From: Litoreibacter ponti | GTDB taxonomy: Bacteria > Pseudomonadota > Alphaproteobacteria > Rhodobacterales > Rhodobacteraceae | Reading direction: 5' to 3' | DNA: 64,000 nt | NCBI RefSeq assembly: GCF_003054285.1 | Contig: NZ_QBKS01000002.1 | Coordinates: forward strand, 434,001 to 498,000 | Shown: in pieces, positions 15,429-23,486 of the stretch | Layout: every line of letters starts with the position of its first letter | Numbering within the stretch: the first letter of the stretch is position 1 | Position numbers and translations under genes: made by a program | The notes under the pieces: model-generated | What the model was told of the DNA's origin: nothing | Database searches by the model: none | The model's input: only the letters and a program-made list of their open reading frames with translations

Positions 15429-16294
15429 GGATCGCCTGCCGATTTCGACAGCTCCAGCGCGGCCTGGTAGACTTGCCGTTTTGGCAGCCCCGTTGCCGCG
15501 ACGACGGAGGCCACGGCATCCTTCACGCTGCTGGTCTTAAGGGCGTCTTTCAAAAGCAGTTGCATGTCACTTTCATCGAAAACCTGTGCATCGCCCCGGG
15601 CGATGAGCACGACAATTTCCCCCTTCAGCGTTTCACCTTCCAGCGTCGACACAAGATCCGACAGCGTGCCGCGCCGTACGTCTTCGAATTTCTTGGTCAG
15701 CTCCCGCGCCACCACCGCGGCCCGATTCCCGTAAGTATCCAACGCATCTTCTAACATTCGGTGAACGCGCTTCGGGCTCTCATAGAAGACCAGCGTGCCC
15801 GGCACCTCGCGCAGCGCCGCGAGAAATGCCCGCCGCGCGCCCTTCGCATTGGGCGCAAAGCCCGCGAAGAAGAACGCATCTGTCGCCAAGCCACCCACTG
15901 CCAGCGCCGCCAACAGCGCCGAAGCGCCCGGCGCCGCAGTCACCATCATGCCCGCCTCAGACGCCTCCCGACCGAGCGTATAGCCGGGGTCCGCGATCAG
16001 TGGCGTGCCGGCCTCTGACGCGTAAGCCACCGACTTGCCCGCCGCGAGCGCGGCCAGCAATTTGGGCCGGGCCTGCGCGCCGTTATGGTCGTGATAGGCC
16101 ACCATCGGACGCCCCTCCAGAGCGATTCCATGGATGTCCATCAAGCGGCGCAGCGTGCGGGTATCTTCGGCCGCCAGCACATCCGCCGAGGCCAGAATAT
16201 CGAGCGCGCGCAGCGTGATATCGCGCGCGGTGCCGATCGGGGTTGCTACAAAATAAAGGCCCGGGGCCAGATTTACGCGGTTTGCGGCTGTCAT
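15425..16294 (-). CDS. rsmI: 16S rRNA (cytidine(1402)-2'-O)-methyltransferase
   Basis: A 289-residue SAM-dependent tetrapyrrole-methylase-fold enzyme that methylates the ribose of C1402 in the decoding centre of 16S rRNA. Landmarks are LYFVATPIGTARDITLRALDIL at the start (18-residue core PIGTARDITLRALDIL), LAAEDTRTLRRLM, VAYHDHN, ASEAGTPLIADPGY and TLVFYESPKRVHRML. The last 50 residues form the winged-helix-like tail (SVKDAVASVVAATGLPKRQVY). Its divergent neighbour is the LpoA-like lipoprotein gene. Confidence 0.96.
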   Translation of the reverse strand: MTAANRVNLAPGLYFVATPIGTARDITLRALDILASADVLAAEDTRTLRRLMDIHGIALEGRPMVAYHDHNGAQARPKLLAALAAGKSVAYASEAGTPLIADPGYTLGREASEAGMMVTAAPGASALLAALAVGGLATDAFFFAGFAPNAKGARRAFLAALREVPGTLVFYESPKRVHRMLEDALDTYGNRAAVVARELTKKFEDVRRGTLSDLVSTLEGETLKGEIVVLIARGDAQVFDESDMQLLLKDALKTSSVKDAVASVVAATGLPKRQVYQAALELSKSAGDP

Positions 16295-16403
16295 GGCGCC
16301 TGGCCCTCGTCTTCACATTTACTTGACCCGTCAGACCTCGTATTCAGAAGCACAAGTGTGGCTGAGCCGGCGGCCATTGGTGGGGACTTATGGAGTGAAA
16401 GAC

Positions 16404-17579
16404 ATGTTCAACCTTTTGGGAAGCGCCCGCAAGGGCATCCGCGCCCTCGCGGCGCTGGCAGCGGCGGCCACGCTGGCGGCCTGTGACGTCGACCTGACCG
16501 CGATCAATGCGCCCGGCGGCGGCAAGTCGGATGGAGGCGCGACCGAGGTGGCCCTGCTGGTGCCCTACGGATCCGTCACCCCCGGCGACGCGGGGCTGGC
16601 CCGCGCGCTGGAGAACGCGGCCCGGCTGGCCGCGGCCGATCTCGGCGAGGGCCGGGTCAACATCACTGTCTACAACACTGCAGGCCAGGCTGGCACGGCC
16701 GCAACCCAGGCCCGTGCGGCCGTGGATGCCGGCGCCGACATCATCCTTGGGCCGCTGCGCTCGGATGCGGCTAACGCAGCCGCCGTCGCGGTCTCCGGCT
16801 CGGGCACCAATGTCATCTCTTTCTCCAACAACACCTCCATCGCGGGCGGCAACCTTTTTGTGTTGGGCAACACGTTCGACAACATCGCCTCGCGGCTGAT
16901 GGGGTATGCGGGCGCGCAGGGGCGCAATCGGGTGGTCGTCGTCTATCCGCGCACGCCGGTGGGCCAGATCGCGCGCTCTGCCATTGTGCAGGCCGCCTCC
17001 GGCACCAGTGTGCAGATCGTGGGCGACGGCGCGTTCGAATTTTCCGAGCAGGGCATCGTCTCGGCGGTGCCGCAGATCGCCTCGACCATCCAAAGCTCCG
17101 GCGCAAATGCCGTGATGCTGACCTCCGACAGCACCGGTGCGCTGCCGCTATTGGCGCAGCTGCTGCCCGAGCAGGGCGTGAGCCCCTCGGTCACCAAGTA
17201 TATCGGCCTGACCCGCTGGGACGTGCCGCCCCAGACCCTGCAATTGCCGGGCGTCCAGGGCGGCTGGTTCGCCCTGCCCGACCCCGGGCCGGTCGCGCAG
17301 TTCAACAATCGCTACAATGGCCGTTATGGCAACGCCCCGCACCCGCTGGCCGGGCTCGCCTATGACGGCATCGCCGCCATCGGCGCCCTGCAGGCCAAGA
17401 AGCTGGCCATGAGCAAGGGGAACCTCACGCAAAATTCCGGCTTCAAGGGCGTAAATGGCGTCTTCCGCTTCCGCCCCAACGGCACCATCCAGCGGGCGCT
17501 GGCGGTGGCGCAAGTGTCCAACAATCAGGTTCAAATTATTGACCCAGCTCCTAAATCCTTCGGCTTCGGCGGCTTCTGA
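16404..17579 (+). CDS. Penicillin-binding protein activator (LpoA-like) lipoprotein
   Basis: A 391-residue lipoprotein. The signal peptide runs from MFNLLGSARKGIRAL to the lipobox L-A-A-C, with the lipid-bearing cysteine at residue 27. The mature part is a type I periplasmic-binding fold (EVALLVPYGSVTPGDAGLARALENAARLAA, then AGADIILGPLRSDAANAAA), as in the C-terminal domain of LpoA, which activates PBP1a. The large TPR half of E. coli LpoA is missing, which is normal in alphaproteobacteria. I start at the ATG at 16404 because it places the signal peptide correctly. The rsmI-LpoA-like divergent arrangement is conserved in many Proteobacteria. It overlaps glnD. Confidence 0.85.
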   Translation: MFNLLGSARKGIRALAALAAAATLAACDVDLTAINAPGGGKSDGGATEVALLVPYGSVTPGDAGLARALENAARLAAADLGEGRVNITVYNTAGQAGTAATQARAAVDAGADIILGPLRSDAANAAAVAVSGSGTNVISFSNNTSIAGGNLFVLGNTFDNIASRLMGYAGAQGRNRVVVVYPRTPVGQIARSAIVQAASGTSVQIVGDGAFEFSEQGIVSAVPQIASTIQSSGANAVMLTSDSTGALPLLAQLLPEQGVSPSVTKYIGLTRWDVPPQTLQLPGVQGGWFALPDPGPVAQFNNRYNGRYGNAPHPLAGLAYDGIAAIGALQAKKLAMSKGNLTQNSGFKGVNGVFRFRPNGTIQRALAVAQVSNNQVQIIDPAPKSFGFGGF

Positions 17580-20358
17580 GCCGCCCCTGCCCGACCCCGA
17601 GGAGCTGCTGCCGGATGATCTGATCCTGCCGGCCGCCGATATCTTTGACGAGGCGGGCCTGCGCGCCCGGCTCGAAGAGGCTTTGGCCCCGCAGCGCGAC
17701 GCGAAAGCGATCCGGGCGACCACGGTAACCTTGCTCAAGGAGGCTCAGCGCGACGGGCGCGCGGCGATTGCGGACGCCTTTGAGGCCAAGCCGATGGCCG
17801 CGCGCAGGCTGACGCGGTCCTATACTTTTCTCACCGACGGGCTGGTGCGCGCAGCCTTCCACGTGGCGCGCATGCACTTACACCCGCTGCCTAACCCCAC
17901 AGAGGCCGAGCGCGTCTCCGTGATCGCTGTGGGCGGCTACGGGCGGGGCGAGATGGCGCCAAGCTCGGATGTAGATCTGCTGTTTCTAACGCCCTACAAG
18001 ATCACGCCCTGGGCCGAGAGCCTGATCGAATCCATGCTCTACATCCTGTGGGATCTGAAGCTGAAAGTCGGCCACGCTTCACGCACCGTGAAGGATTGCC
18101 TGCGGCTTGGGCGCGAAGATTTCACCATCCGCACCGCCCTGCTGGAGCACCGCCTAATCGAAGGCGACGCGGAGCTGGCGCAAGAGCTGGAAGCGCAGCT
18201 GTGGGAGAAACTGTTCTCGAAGACCGCATCCGAGTTCGTCGAGGCCAAGCTCGACGAGCGCGCCGATCGGCTGAAAAAACACGGCGGTCAGCGCTACATC
18301 GTCGAGCCCAACGTCAAAGAGGGCAAGGGCGGCCTGCGCGACCTGCAATCGCTGTTCTGGATTGCCAAATACGTCAACCGGGTGAAAACCGCGGCCGAGC
18401 TGGTGAAGCTGAAGGTCTTTACCCAGGATGAGCTGGAAGACTTCAAGCAGGCCGAGCGGTTCCTGTGGGCCACCCGCGCGCATCTGCACCTGATTGCGGG
18501 CCGCGCGCAGGAGCAGCTGACCTTCGACGTGCAGGTGACCGTGGCCGAGCGGCTGGGCTACGTGGATCGCGGCGGCCGCCGCGCGGTCGAGCATTTCATG
18601 CAGGATTATTTCCGCCACGCGACCAAGGTGGGCGAGCTGACCCGTATTCTGCTGACCGATCTGGAAGCCCGCCACGTCAAGCAGGAACCGACGCTGTTCG
18701 GCTTTCTGCGCAATGCGCGCAAGAAGAAGCTGAAAGAGGGCTACAAGGTCCGGCAGGGCCGTCTGGATGTGCGCGGCCAGAAGAGCTTTCTGAAAGACCC
18801 GCTCAATCTGCTGCGTATCTTCGAGGAGGCGCTGCGCACGGGCTACCTGCTGCACCCGGACGTGATGCGGCTGATCTCGGCCAATCTGGACCTGATCCGC
18901 GGGCTGGAAGGCAACAAGGACGCGGCGCGGATTTTCCTCGATACGCTCTTGAAGCATGGCAACCCGGAGCGTGCCTTGCGCCGCATGAACGAGCTGGGCG
19001 TGCTGGGCGCATTCATCCCCGACTTCCAGACCATCGTCGCGATGATGCAGTTCAACATGTATCACAGCTACACGGTCGATGAGCACATCATCCAATGCAT
19101 TTCGCATCTCGCCCAGATCGAGCGTGAAGAACTGATCGAAGAGCTGCCGGTGGCCTCCTCGATCCTGAAGCGCGGCGTGAACCGCAAGGTGATTTACGTG
19201 GCGCTGCTGCTGCACGACATCGGCAAGGGCCGGGACGAGGATCACTCGATCCTCGGCGCCAAGCTCGCGCGCTTCATCGCGCCGAAACTGGGCCTGAACA
19301 AAGACGAATGCGACACGGTCGAGTGGCTGATCCGCTACCACCTGCTGATGTCCGACATGGCCCAGAAGCGCGACATCGCCGACCCGCGCACCGTGCGCGA
19401 CTTCGCCAAGGCGGTGAAGACCGTGAAGCGGCTGGATCTGCTTTGCGTGTTGACCGTGTGCGACATTCGCGGCGTGGGCCCCGATGTGTGGAACAACTGG
19501 AAGGCCTCGCTGATCCGCGCGCTCTACCGCCAGACCAAGCGCGGGCTGCAAGACGGGATGGAGGCGCTCAACCGAGAAGAGCGCGGCTCTGAGGCCAAGA
19601 AAAATCTGCGCGCAGCGCTGCCCGACTGGGACAAGAAAGACCTCGCCCGCGAAGTGGCGCGGCACTACCCGCCCTACTGGCAAGGCCTGCATGTCACAGC
19701 CCATGTGGATTTCGCCAAATTGCTGCGCGACATCCCCAATGACGAGATCCGCATCGAGCTGACGCCCGACGAGGATCGCGACGCCACCCGCGCCTGCTTT
19801 GCCATGGCCGACCACCCCGGCATCTTCGCGCGCATGTGCGGCGCGCTGGCGCTGGTGGGGGCCAATGTGGTCGATGCGCGGACCTACACCTCGAAGGACG
19901 GCTTCGCGACCGCCGCCTTCTGGATACAGGACGGCGAGGAAGGCCCCTACGACGTCTCGCGCCTGCCGCGGCTCAAGACGATGATCCACAAGACCCTGAT
20001 GGGTGAGGTGCTGGCCCGAGAGGCGCTGGCGCCGCGGGACAAGATCAAGAAGCGCGAGGCCAAGTTCCAGGTCCCGACCTCGGTCACCTTCGACAATGAT
20101 GGCTCCGAGATCTACACGATCATCGAGGTCGACACCCGCGACCGCCCCGGGCTGCTCTATGATCTGTCGCGCACCTTGTCAGAGGCCAACATCCAGATCG
20201 CCTCCGCCGTGATCGCGACCTATGGCGCACAAGTGGTCGACACGTTCTACGTGAAGGACATGTTCGGGCTGAAGTTCCATTCGGCCTCAAAGCAGGCGTC
20301 GATCGAGCGCAAGCTGCGCGCCGCTATCGCATCGGGGCGCGAACGAGCGCAAGGATGA
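17539..20358 (+). CDS. glnD: Bifunctional [protein-PII] uridylyltransferase / uridylyl-removing enzyme
   Basis: A nitrogen sensor of about 939 residues that adds UMP to PII proteins when glutamine is low and removes it when glutamine is high. The nucleotidyltransferase domain has VGGYGRGEMAPSSDVDLLFL, the GlnD domain follows, and the HD hydrolase domain shows LLLHDIGKGRDEDHSI. Two ACT domains close the protein (ADHPGIFARMCGALALVGAN and DRPGLLYDLSRTLSEANIQ). No ATG fits; TTG at 17539 gives MTQLLNPSAS and overlaps the lipoprotein gene by 41 bases, and the exact start is uncertain. A run of palindromes follows the stop. Confidence 0.95.
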   Translation: MTQLLNPSASAASEPPLPDPEELLPDDLILPAADIFDEAGLRARLEEALAPQRDAKAIRATTVTLLKEAQRDGRAAIADAFEAKPMAARRLTRSYTFLTDGLVRAAFHVARMHLHPLPNPTEAERVSVIAVGGYGRGEMAPSSDVDLLFLTPYKITPWAESLIESMLYILWDLKLKVGHASRTVKDCLRLGREDFTIRTALLEHRLIEGDAELAQELEAQLWEKLFSKTASEFVEAKLDERADRLKKHGGQRYIVEPNVKEGKGGLRDLQSLFWIAKYVNRVKTAAELVKLKVFTQDELEDFKQAERFLWATRAHLHLIAGRAQEQLTFDVQVTVAERLGYVDRGGRRAVEHFMQDYFRHATKVGELTRILLTDLEARHVKQEPTLFGFLRNARKKKLKEGYKVRQGRLDVRGQKSFLKDPLNLLRIFEEALRTGYLLHPDVMRLISANLDLIRGLEGNKDAARIFLDTLLKHGNPERALRRMNELGVLGAFIPDFQTIVAMMQFNMYHSYTVDEHIIQCISHLAQIEREELIEELPVASSILKRGVNRKVIYVALLLHDIGKGRDEDHSILGAKLARFIAPKLGLNKDECDTVEWLIRYHLLMSDMAQKRDIADPRTVRDFAKAVKTVKRLDLLCVLTVCDIRGVGPDVWNNWKASLIRALYRQTKRGLQDGMEALNREERGSEAKKNLRAALPDWDKKDLAREVARHYPPYWQGLHVTAHVDFAKLLRDIPNDEIRIELTPDEDRDATRACFAMADHPGIFARMCGALALVGANVVDARTYTSKDGFATAAFWIQDGEEGPYDVSRLPRLKTMIHKTLMGEVLAREALAPRDKIKKREAKFQVPTSVTFDNDGSEIYTIIEVDTRDRPGLLYDLSRTLSEANIQIASAVIATYGAQVVDTFYVKDMFGLKFHSASKQASIERKLRAAIASGRERAQG

Positions 20359-20363
20359 CGGGG

Positions 20364-20456
20364 CAAAGCCGTTCGAACGGCTTTGTGCGCGCGCCGTGCG
20401 GCGCGCGGGAGAAGCGATTTGCAAATCGCTTCAAGAAAGGTGCGTCGACGCACCTT
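20364..20456. repeat. Array of four consecutive palindromes between glnD and murJ
   Basis: Four different palindromes sit end to end in 93 bases. P1 at 20364-20385 is a perfect 22-base palindrome with half CAAAGCCGTTC. P2 at 20388-20407 has 9-base arms CGCGCGCCG and CGGCGCGCG around TG. P3 at 20411-20432 is a perfect 22-base palindrome with half GAAGCGATTTG. P4 at 20437-20456 is a perfect 20-base palindrome with half AAGGTGCGTC. They begin 5 bases after the glnD stop and end 68 bases before the AAGGAG of murJ. No T-tract follows any of them. As RNA each would fold into a separate stem, so the array may stabilise or terminate the glnD transcript, or be a mobile palindromic repeat family. Confidence 0.85.
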
Positions 20457-20536
20457 GCGCCAGTTTCGCACACCTGCCCCCTTCTCGGACCGCGCGGAAC
20501 GCGCTAGGGCTTGGGTCAAAACGAAGGAGCAGCCCG

Positions 20537-22084
20537 ATTTCCAAGCCCGCCCCGATCCGGATGATGCGCGGTTTCGCGACCGTCGGCCTGTGGACCATGC
20601 TCAGCCGCATCCTTGGCTTCGTGCGCGATGTGCTGATCGCGGGCTTCCTGGGGTCTGGCCCCGTGGCCGAGGCCTTCCTGATCGCCTTCTCCCTGCCCAA
20701 CATGTTTCGCCGCTTCTTCGCCGAGGGCGCGTTCAACATGGCGTTTGTGCCGATGTTCTCCAAGAAGGTCGAAAGCGGCGAGCGCCCGTTGGAATTCGCC
20801 CGCGATGCCTTTACCGGGCTCGCCACGATCCTGATCGCCTTTACCCTGTTGGCGCAGCTGTTCATGCCCGCGCTGGTGCTCTTGATGGCGTCAGGCTTTG
20901 CAGATGACGAAAGGCTGGGGCTCGCCACGCTCTTCGGGCGCATCGCTTTCCCCTATATCCTGTTCATCTCGCTCGCGGCCTTGCTGTCCGGCGTGTTGAA
21001 CGCCACCGGGCGGTTTGTGGCCGCCGCAGCGGCCCCCGTCCTGCTCAACGTGCTGTTCATCGCGTCGCTGACCGGCGCGTGGTCTTTAGGGTTCGACATC
21101 GGCCTTGCGCTGGCCTGGACCGTTCCCGTCGCGGGCATCGCCCAACTGGCGCTGGTCTGGGTCGCGGCGTCGCGCGCGGGCTACAGGCTTGTGCCGCGCC
21201 GCCCGCGGCTGACGCCCGAGCTCAAGCGCCTCGCCATCATCGCCGCCCCCGCTGCGCTGGCCGGGGGTGTGGTGCAGGTGAACCTTCTGGTGGGCCGCAA
21301 TGTGGCCAGCTGGACCGAGGGAGCAATCGCCTGGGTGAATTATGCCGATCGGCTTTACCAACTACCGCTGGGCGTGGTGGCCATCGCCATCGGTGTGGTC
21401 TTGCTGCCGGAGCTGTCGCGGCGTCTGCAGGCGGGCGATACCGAAGGCGGGCGCCATGCGCTGAGCCGCGCGGCAGAGGTCGCGCTGGCGCTGACCGTGC
21501 CCTGCGCCGTGGCGCTGATGGTGATCCCCGCGCCGATCATTTCGGTCCTGTTTGAGCGTGGGCGCTTCACGGCGGACGACACCGCCGCCACCGCGCTCGC
21601 TGTGGCGATCTACGGGCTCGGTCTGCCGGCCTTTGTGCTGCAGAAAATCTACCAGCCGCTCTATTTCGCCCGCGAGGACACCAAGCGCCCGTTCTACTTC
21701 GCCCTCGTCGCGATGGTGATCAACGCGGTCGTCGCCGTGGGGCTGTGGTTTTATCTGGATTATCTCGCGGCGGCGCTCGCGACCTCGCTGGCCGGGTGGG
21801 CGATGGCGTGGCTGCTGTGGCACTACGCCAGAGGCTTCGGCGATGCGGCGTCGCTCGATGCGAGGTTCCGCAGCCGCGCCCCGATGATCTTGCTGGCGTC
21901 GGGCTTGATGGGTGGGTTCCTGTACGGCGCGCATGTGGCGCTGGCCCCGCTGTTCGAGCTGGGCGGCTGGCGCTACGCCGCGCTGGCGTTGCTGCTGATC
22001 TCTGGGGGGATTGTCTACGGGCTACTTGGCCGGGTGCTGGGGGCCTTCACGCCGGGCGAACTGAAGGCCAGCCTGCGCCGCTGA
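20537..22084 (+). CDS. murJ: Lipid II flippase MurJ
   Basis: A 515-residue, 14-helix inner-membrane protein of the MATE-like superfamily that moves lipid II to the periplasmic face for peptidoglycan synthesis. Landmarks are LSRILGFVRDVLIAGFLGSG near the start, AFLIAFSLPNMFRRFFAEGAF, SLAALLSGVLNATGRF, YADRLYQLPLGVVAIAIGVV and FERGRFTADDT. The best ribosome-binding site, AAGGAG at 20524-20529, points to ATT at 20537 as start, giving SKPAPIRMMRGF after the initiator. This resembles the K-P-x-R-x-x-x-G-F opening of related MurJ proteins. ATG at 20561 is the conventional alternative but has no good Shine-Dalgarno. glnD-murJ adjacency is common in this order. Confidence 0.93.
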   Translation: MSKPAPIRMMRGFATVGLWTMLSRILGFVRDVLIAGFLGSGPVAEAFLIAFSLPNMFRRFFAEGAFNMAFVPMFSKKVESGERPLEFARDAFTGLATILIAFTLLAQLFMPALVLLMASGFADDERLGLATLFGRIAFPYILFISLAALLSGVLNATGRFVAAAAAPVLLNVLFIASLTGAWSLGFDIGLALAWTVPVAGIAQLALVWVAASRAGYRLVPRRPRLTPELKRLAIIAAPAALAGGVVQVNLLVGRNVASWTEGAIAWVNYADRLYQLPLGVVAIAIGVVLLPELSRRLQAGDTEGGRHALSRAAEVALALTVPCAVALMVIPAPIISVLFERGRFTADDTAATALAVAIYGLGLPAFVLQKIYQPLYFAREDTKRPFYFALVAMVINAVVAVGLWFYLDYLAAALATSLAGWAMAWLLWHYARGFGDAASLDARFRSRAPMILLASGLMGGFLYGAHVALAPLFELGGWRYAALALLLISGGIVYGLLGRVLGAFTPGELKASLRR

Positions 22085-22102
22085 ATGGCGCGATAACCCG
22101 GC

Positions 22103-22717
22103 TTAGATCCATGCGCTGACCACGGGGCGTGCGCGGTTCTTGCGGTCCGCCTCGCCCATCAGGCGGCTCAGCTGGCGCGCCTGGCGGTCGCTGAGCGGGG
22201 TGAAGCGGTGGGTGCCTGTCGGCGATGGCAGGTCGATGTAGACACCGCCCTCGACCACCAGCGTCTCTTCGCCCGCAAGACGGAGGGTCACATGGCTCAG
22301 GTCACCGGAAATACGCGCGCGGGCGATGCCGCGATAACCGATCAAGTTTTCGGCGCGCAGGCTGACGCAGGGCTCGCCAAAGAGCGTTGCAGCAGCCTCA
22401 TCCTCGATCACCAGCCGCATGTCGGGGGAAACCAGCATCGCGCGGGTATTGCCGATTGCGCCCTCGGGCACCAGCAGGGGCCATTGCTTGGCATTGGCGC
22501 GGGCCGCGGAGACCGACAGGGAGCGGTGTTCGATCGAGACGATCTCTTGCGCGCCGTGCTCTGCCGTCAACACCGTGTCGCCAACCTGCAGCTCTTCGAC
22601 CGGGGTCCAAGCATAGTCTGTCGCCAGCCGTGTGCCTGCAAAAATCCCGGCGCTCGGTGCGGTTTCCAGCACCAGCGGCGTGGACTTGGACGTCTTCTTG
22701 CTCGATTTGAAAAACAT
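22103..22717 (-). CDS. Stand-alone Hint-domain protein lacking the catalytic cysteine
   Basis: A 204-residue protein with a Hint (Hedgehog/intein) type fold: IFAGTRLATDYAWTPVEELQ and VGDTVLTAEHGAQEIVSIE form the first blocks, and CVSLRAENLIGYRGIARARI comes later. Active Hint domains begin with a Cys (C-F-x-x-G-T-x-I-x-T); here the matching place reads G-I-F-A-G-T, so self-cleavage is not expected. The basic, lysine-rich start (MFFKSSKKTSKST) is not a signal peptide. Many short Hint proteins of this type occur in Rhodobacteraceae with unknown function. A CCGCAAAA/TTTTGCGG hairpin lies 66 bases upstream of the start. Confidence 0.75.
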   Translation of the reverse strand: MFFKSSKKTSKSTPLVLETAPSAGIFAGTRLATDYAWTPVEELQVGDTVLTAEHGAQEIVSIEHRSLSVSAARANAKQWPLLVPEGAIGNTRAMLVSPDMRLVIEDEAAATLFGEPCVSLRAENLIGYRGIARARISGDLSHVTLRLAGEETLVVEGGVYIDLPSPTGTHRFTPLSDRQARQLSRLMGEADRKNRARPVVSAWI

Positions 22718-22782
22718 GGTCCCACCCTTCGTTTCAAACTTGATTGGGGTGAGATTGCGCATCCGCCGGGGCAGAGGTTGGA

Positions 22783-22804
22783 CCGCAAAAAGGTCATTTT
22801 GCGG
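22783..22804. repeat. Inverted repeat between sulfotransferase and Hint-domain genes
   Basis: Arms CCGCAAAA (22783-22790) and TTTTGCGG (22797-22804) are perfect 8-base complements around a 6-base loop. They lie 26 bases after the sulfotransferase stop and 66 bases before the Hint-domain start, both on the minus strand. No T-tract follows, so it is either a weak terminator or an operator. Confidence 0.4.
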
Positions 22805-22829
22805 CGAATTGTGTTCAAATTGAGAACAA

Positions 22830-23486
22830 TCAGAAGTGGTAGTTGAACCGCGCGATATCCTCGGCGGCGATCTCGGCCACAAGGTCGCGATCCGCGTCGG
22901 AGTAGAGATCCCGCGTCGCGCCGCGCTCGGAGCGGTTGTCATGGGGGAACGGCCCGAGCTTGCAGCCGATCAGCGCTTCGAGCTTCGGCAAATCCTCTGA
23001 GAGATGCTCGAGACGAACAAAGAGGTCGCACCGCTCCGCCCCGGCCGCGGTGGTCACGTAAGAGCCATAGGGCGCGGCCTGCAGCGAGGCCCGCGTCTGC
23101 GGGTGATGCAGGAAGGCGCTGAACTCTAAACCCCGGGCCAGCTTGACCGCCGGGTGCTCAAAGCTCTGGGCGCGCAGCCAGTGGTAGTAGCTCGCGATCC
23201 GGTCCCACGGGTTGCGCACGAGGGTGAAAACCCGCGCCGCGTCGATTTGTGACTGCGGCACCAGCCCGACGATGTCGCGCAGGGTTGAATGTTTCCACAG
23301 CCGCCCAGTAGCCTCGACGCCTTGCACCCGGCGGCGGCGCTTGCGGGCCTTGGGGGTGTCCCCGATCAGGACGTCATCGGCCTTGGCCCGCGCCTCCAGC
23401 GCAAGCGCCATCGAGGTGCCGCCGGTCTTGGGGATGTGCACGAAGATGAAGTTGCGCCCGCGCGGCGCCGGATGCGAGATGATCAT
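22830..23486 (-). CDS. Sulfotransferase family protein
   Basis: A 218-residue protein with the 3'-phosphoadenylyl-sulfate (PAPS) binding loop at the start, NFIFVHIPKTGGTSMALALE (the HIPKTGGTS P-loop), and the second PAPS-binding region VFTLVRNPWDRIASYYHWL near residue 95. HIPKTGGT is typical of carbohydrate-type (sulfotransfer_2) enzymes. The acceptor is unknown; cell-surface polysaccharide is likely for this group. It starts at MIISHPAPRG, where the ATG overlaps the stop of the upstream DMT transporter gene by 4 bases, so the two are coupled. Confidence 0.85.
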   Translation of the reverse strand: MIISHPAPRGRNFIFVHIPKTGGTSMALALEARAKADDVLIGDTPKARKRRRRVQGVEATGRLWKHSTLRDIVGLVPQSQIDAARVFTLVRNPWDRIASYYHWLRAQSFEHPAVKLARGLEFSAFLHHPQTRASLQAAPYGSYVTTAAGAERCDLFVRLEHLSEDLPKLEALIGCKLGPFPHDNRSERGATRDLYSDADRDLVAEIAAEDIARFNYHF

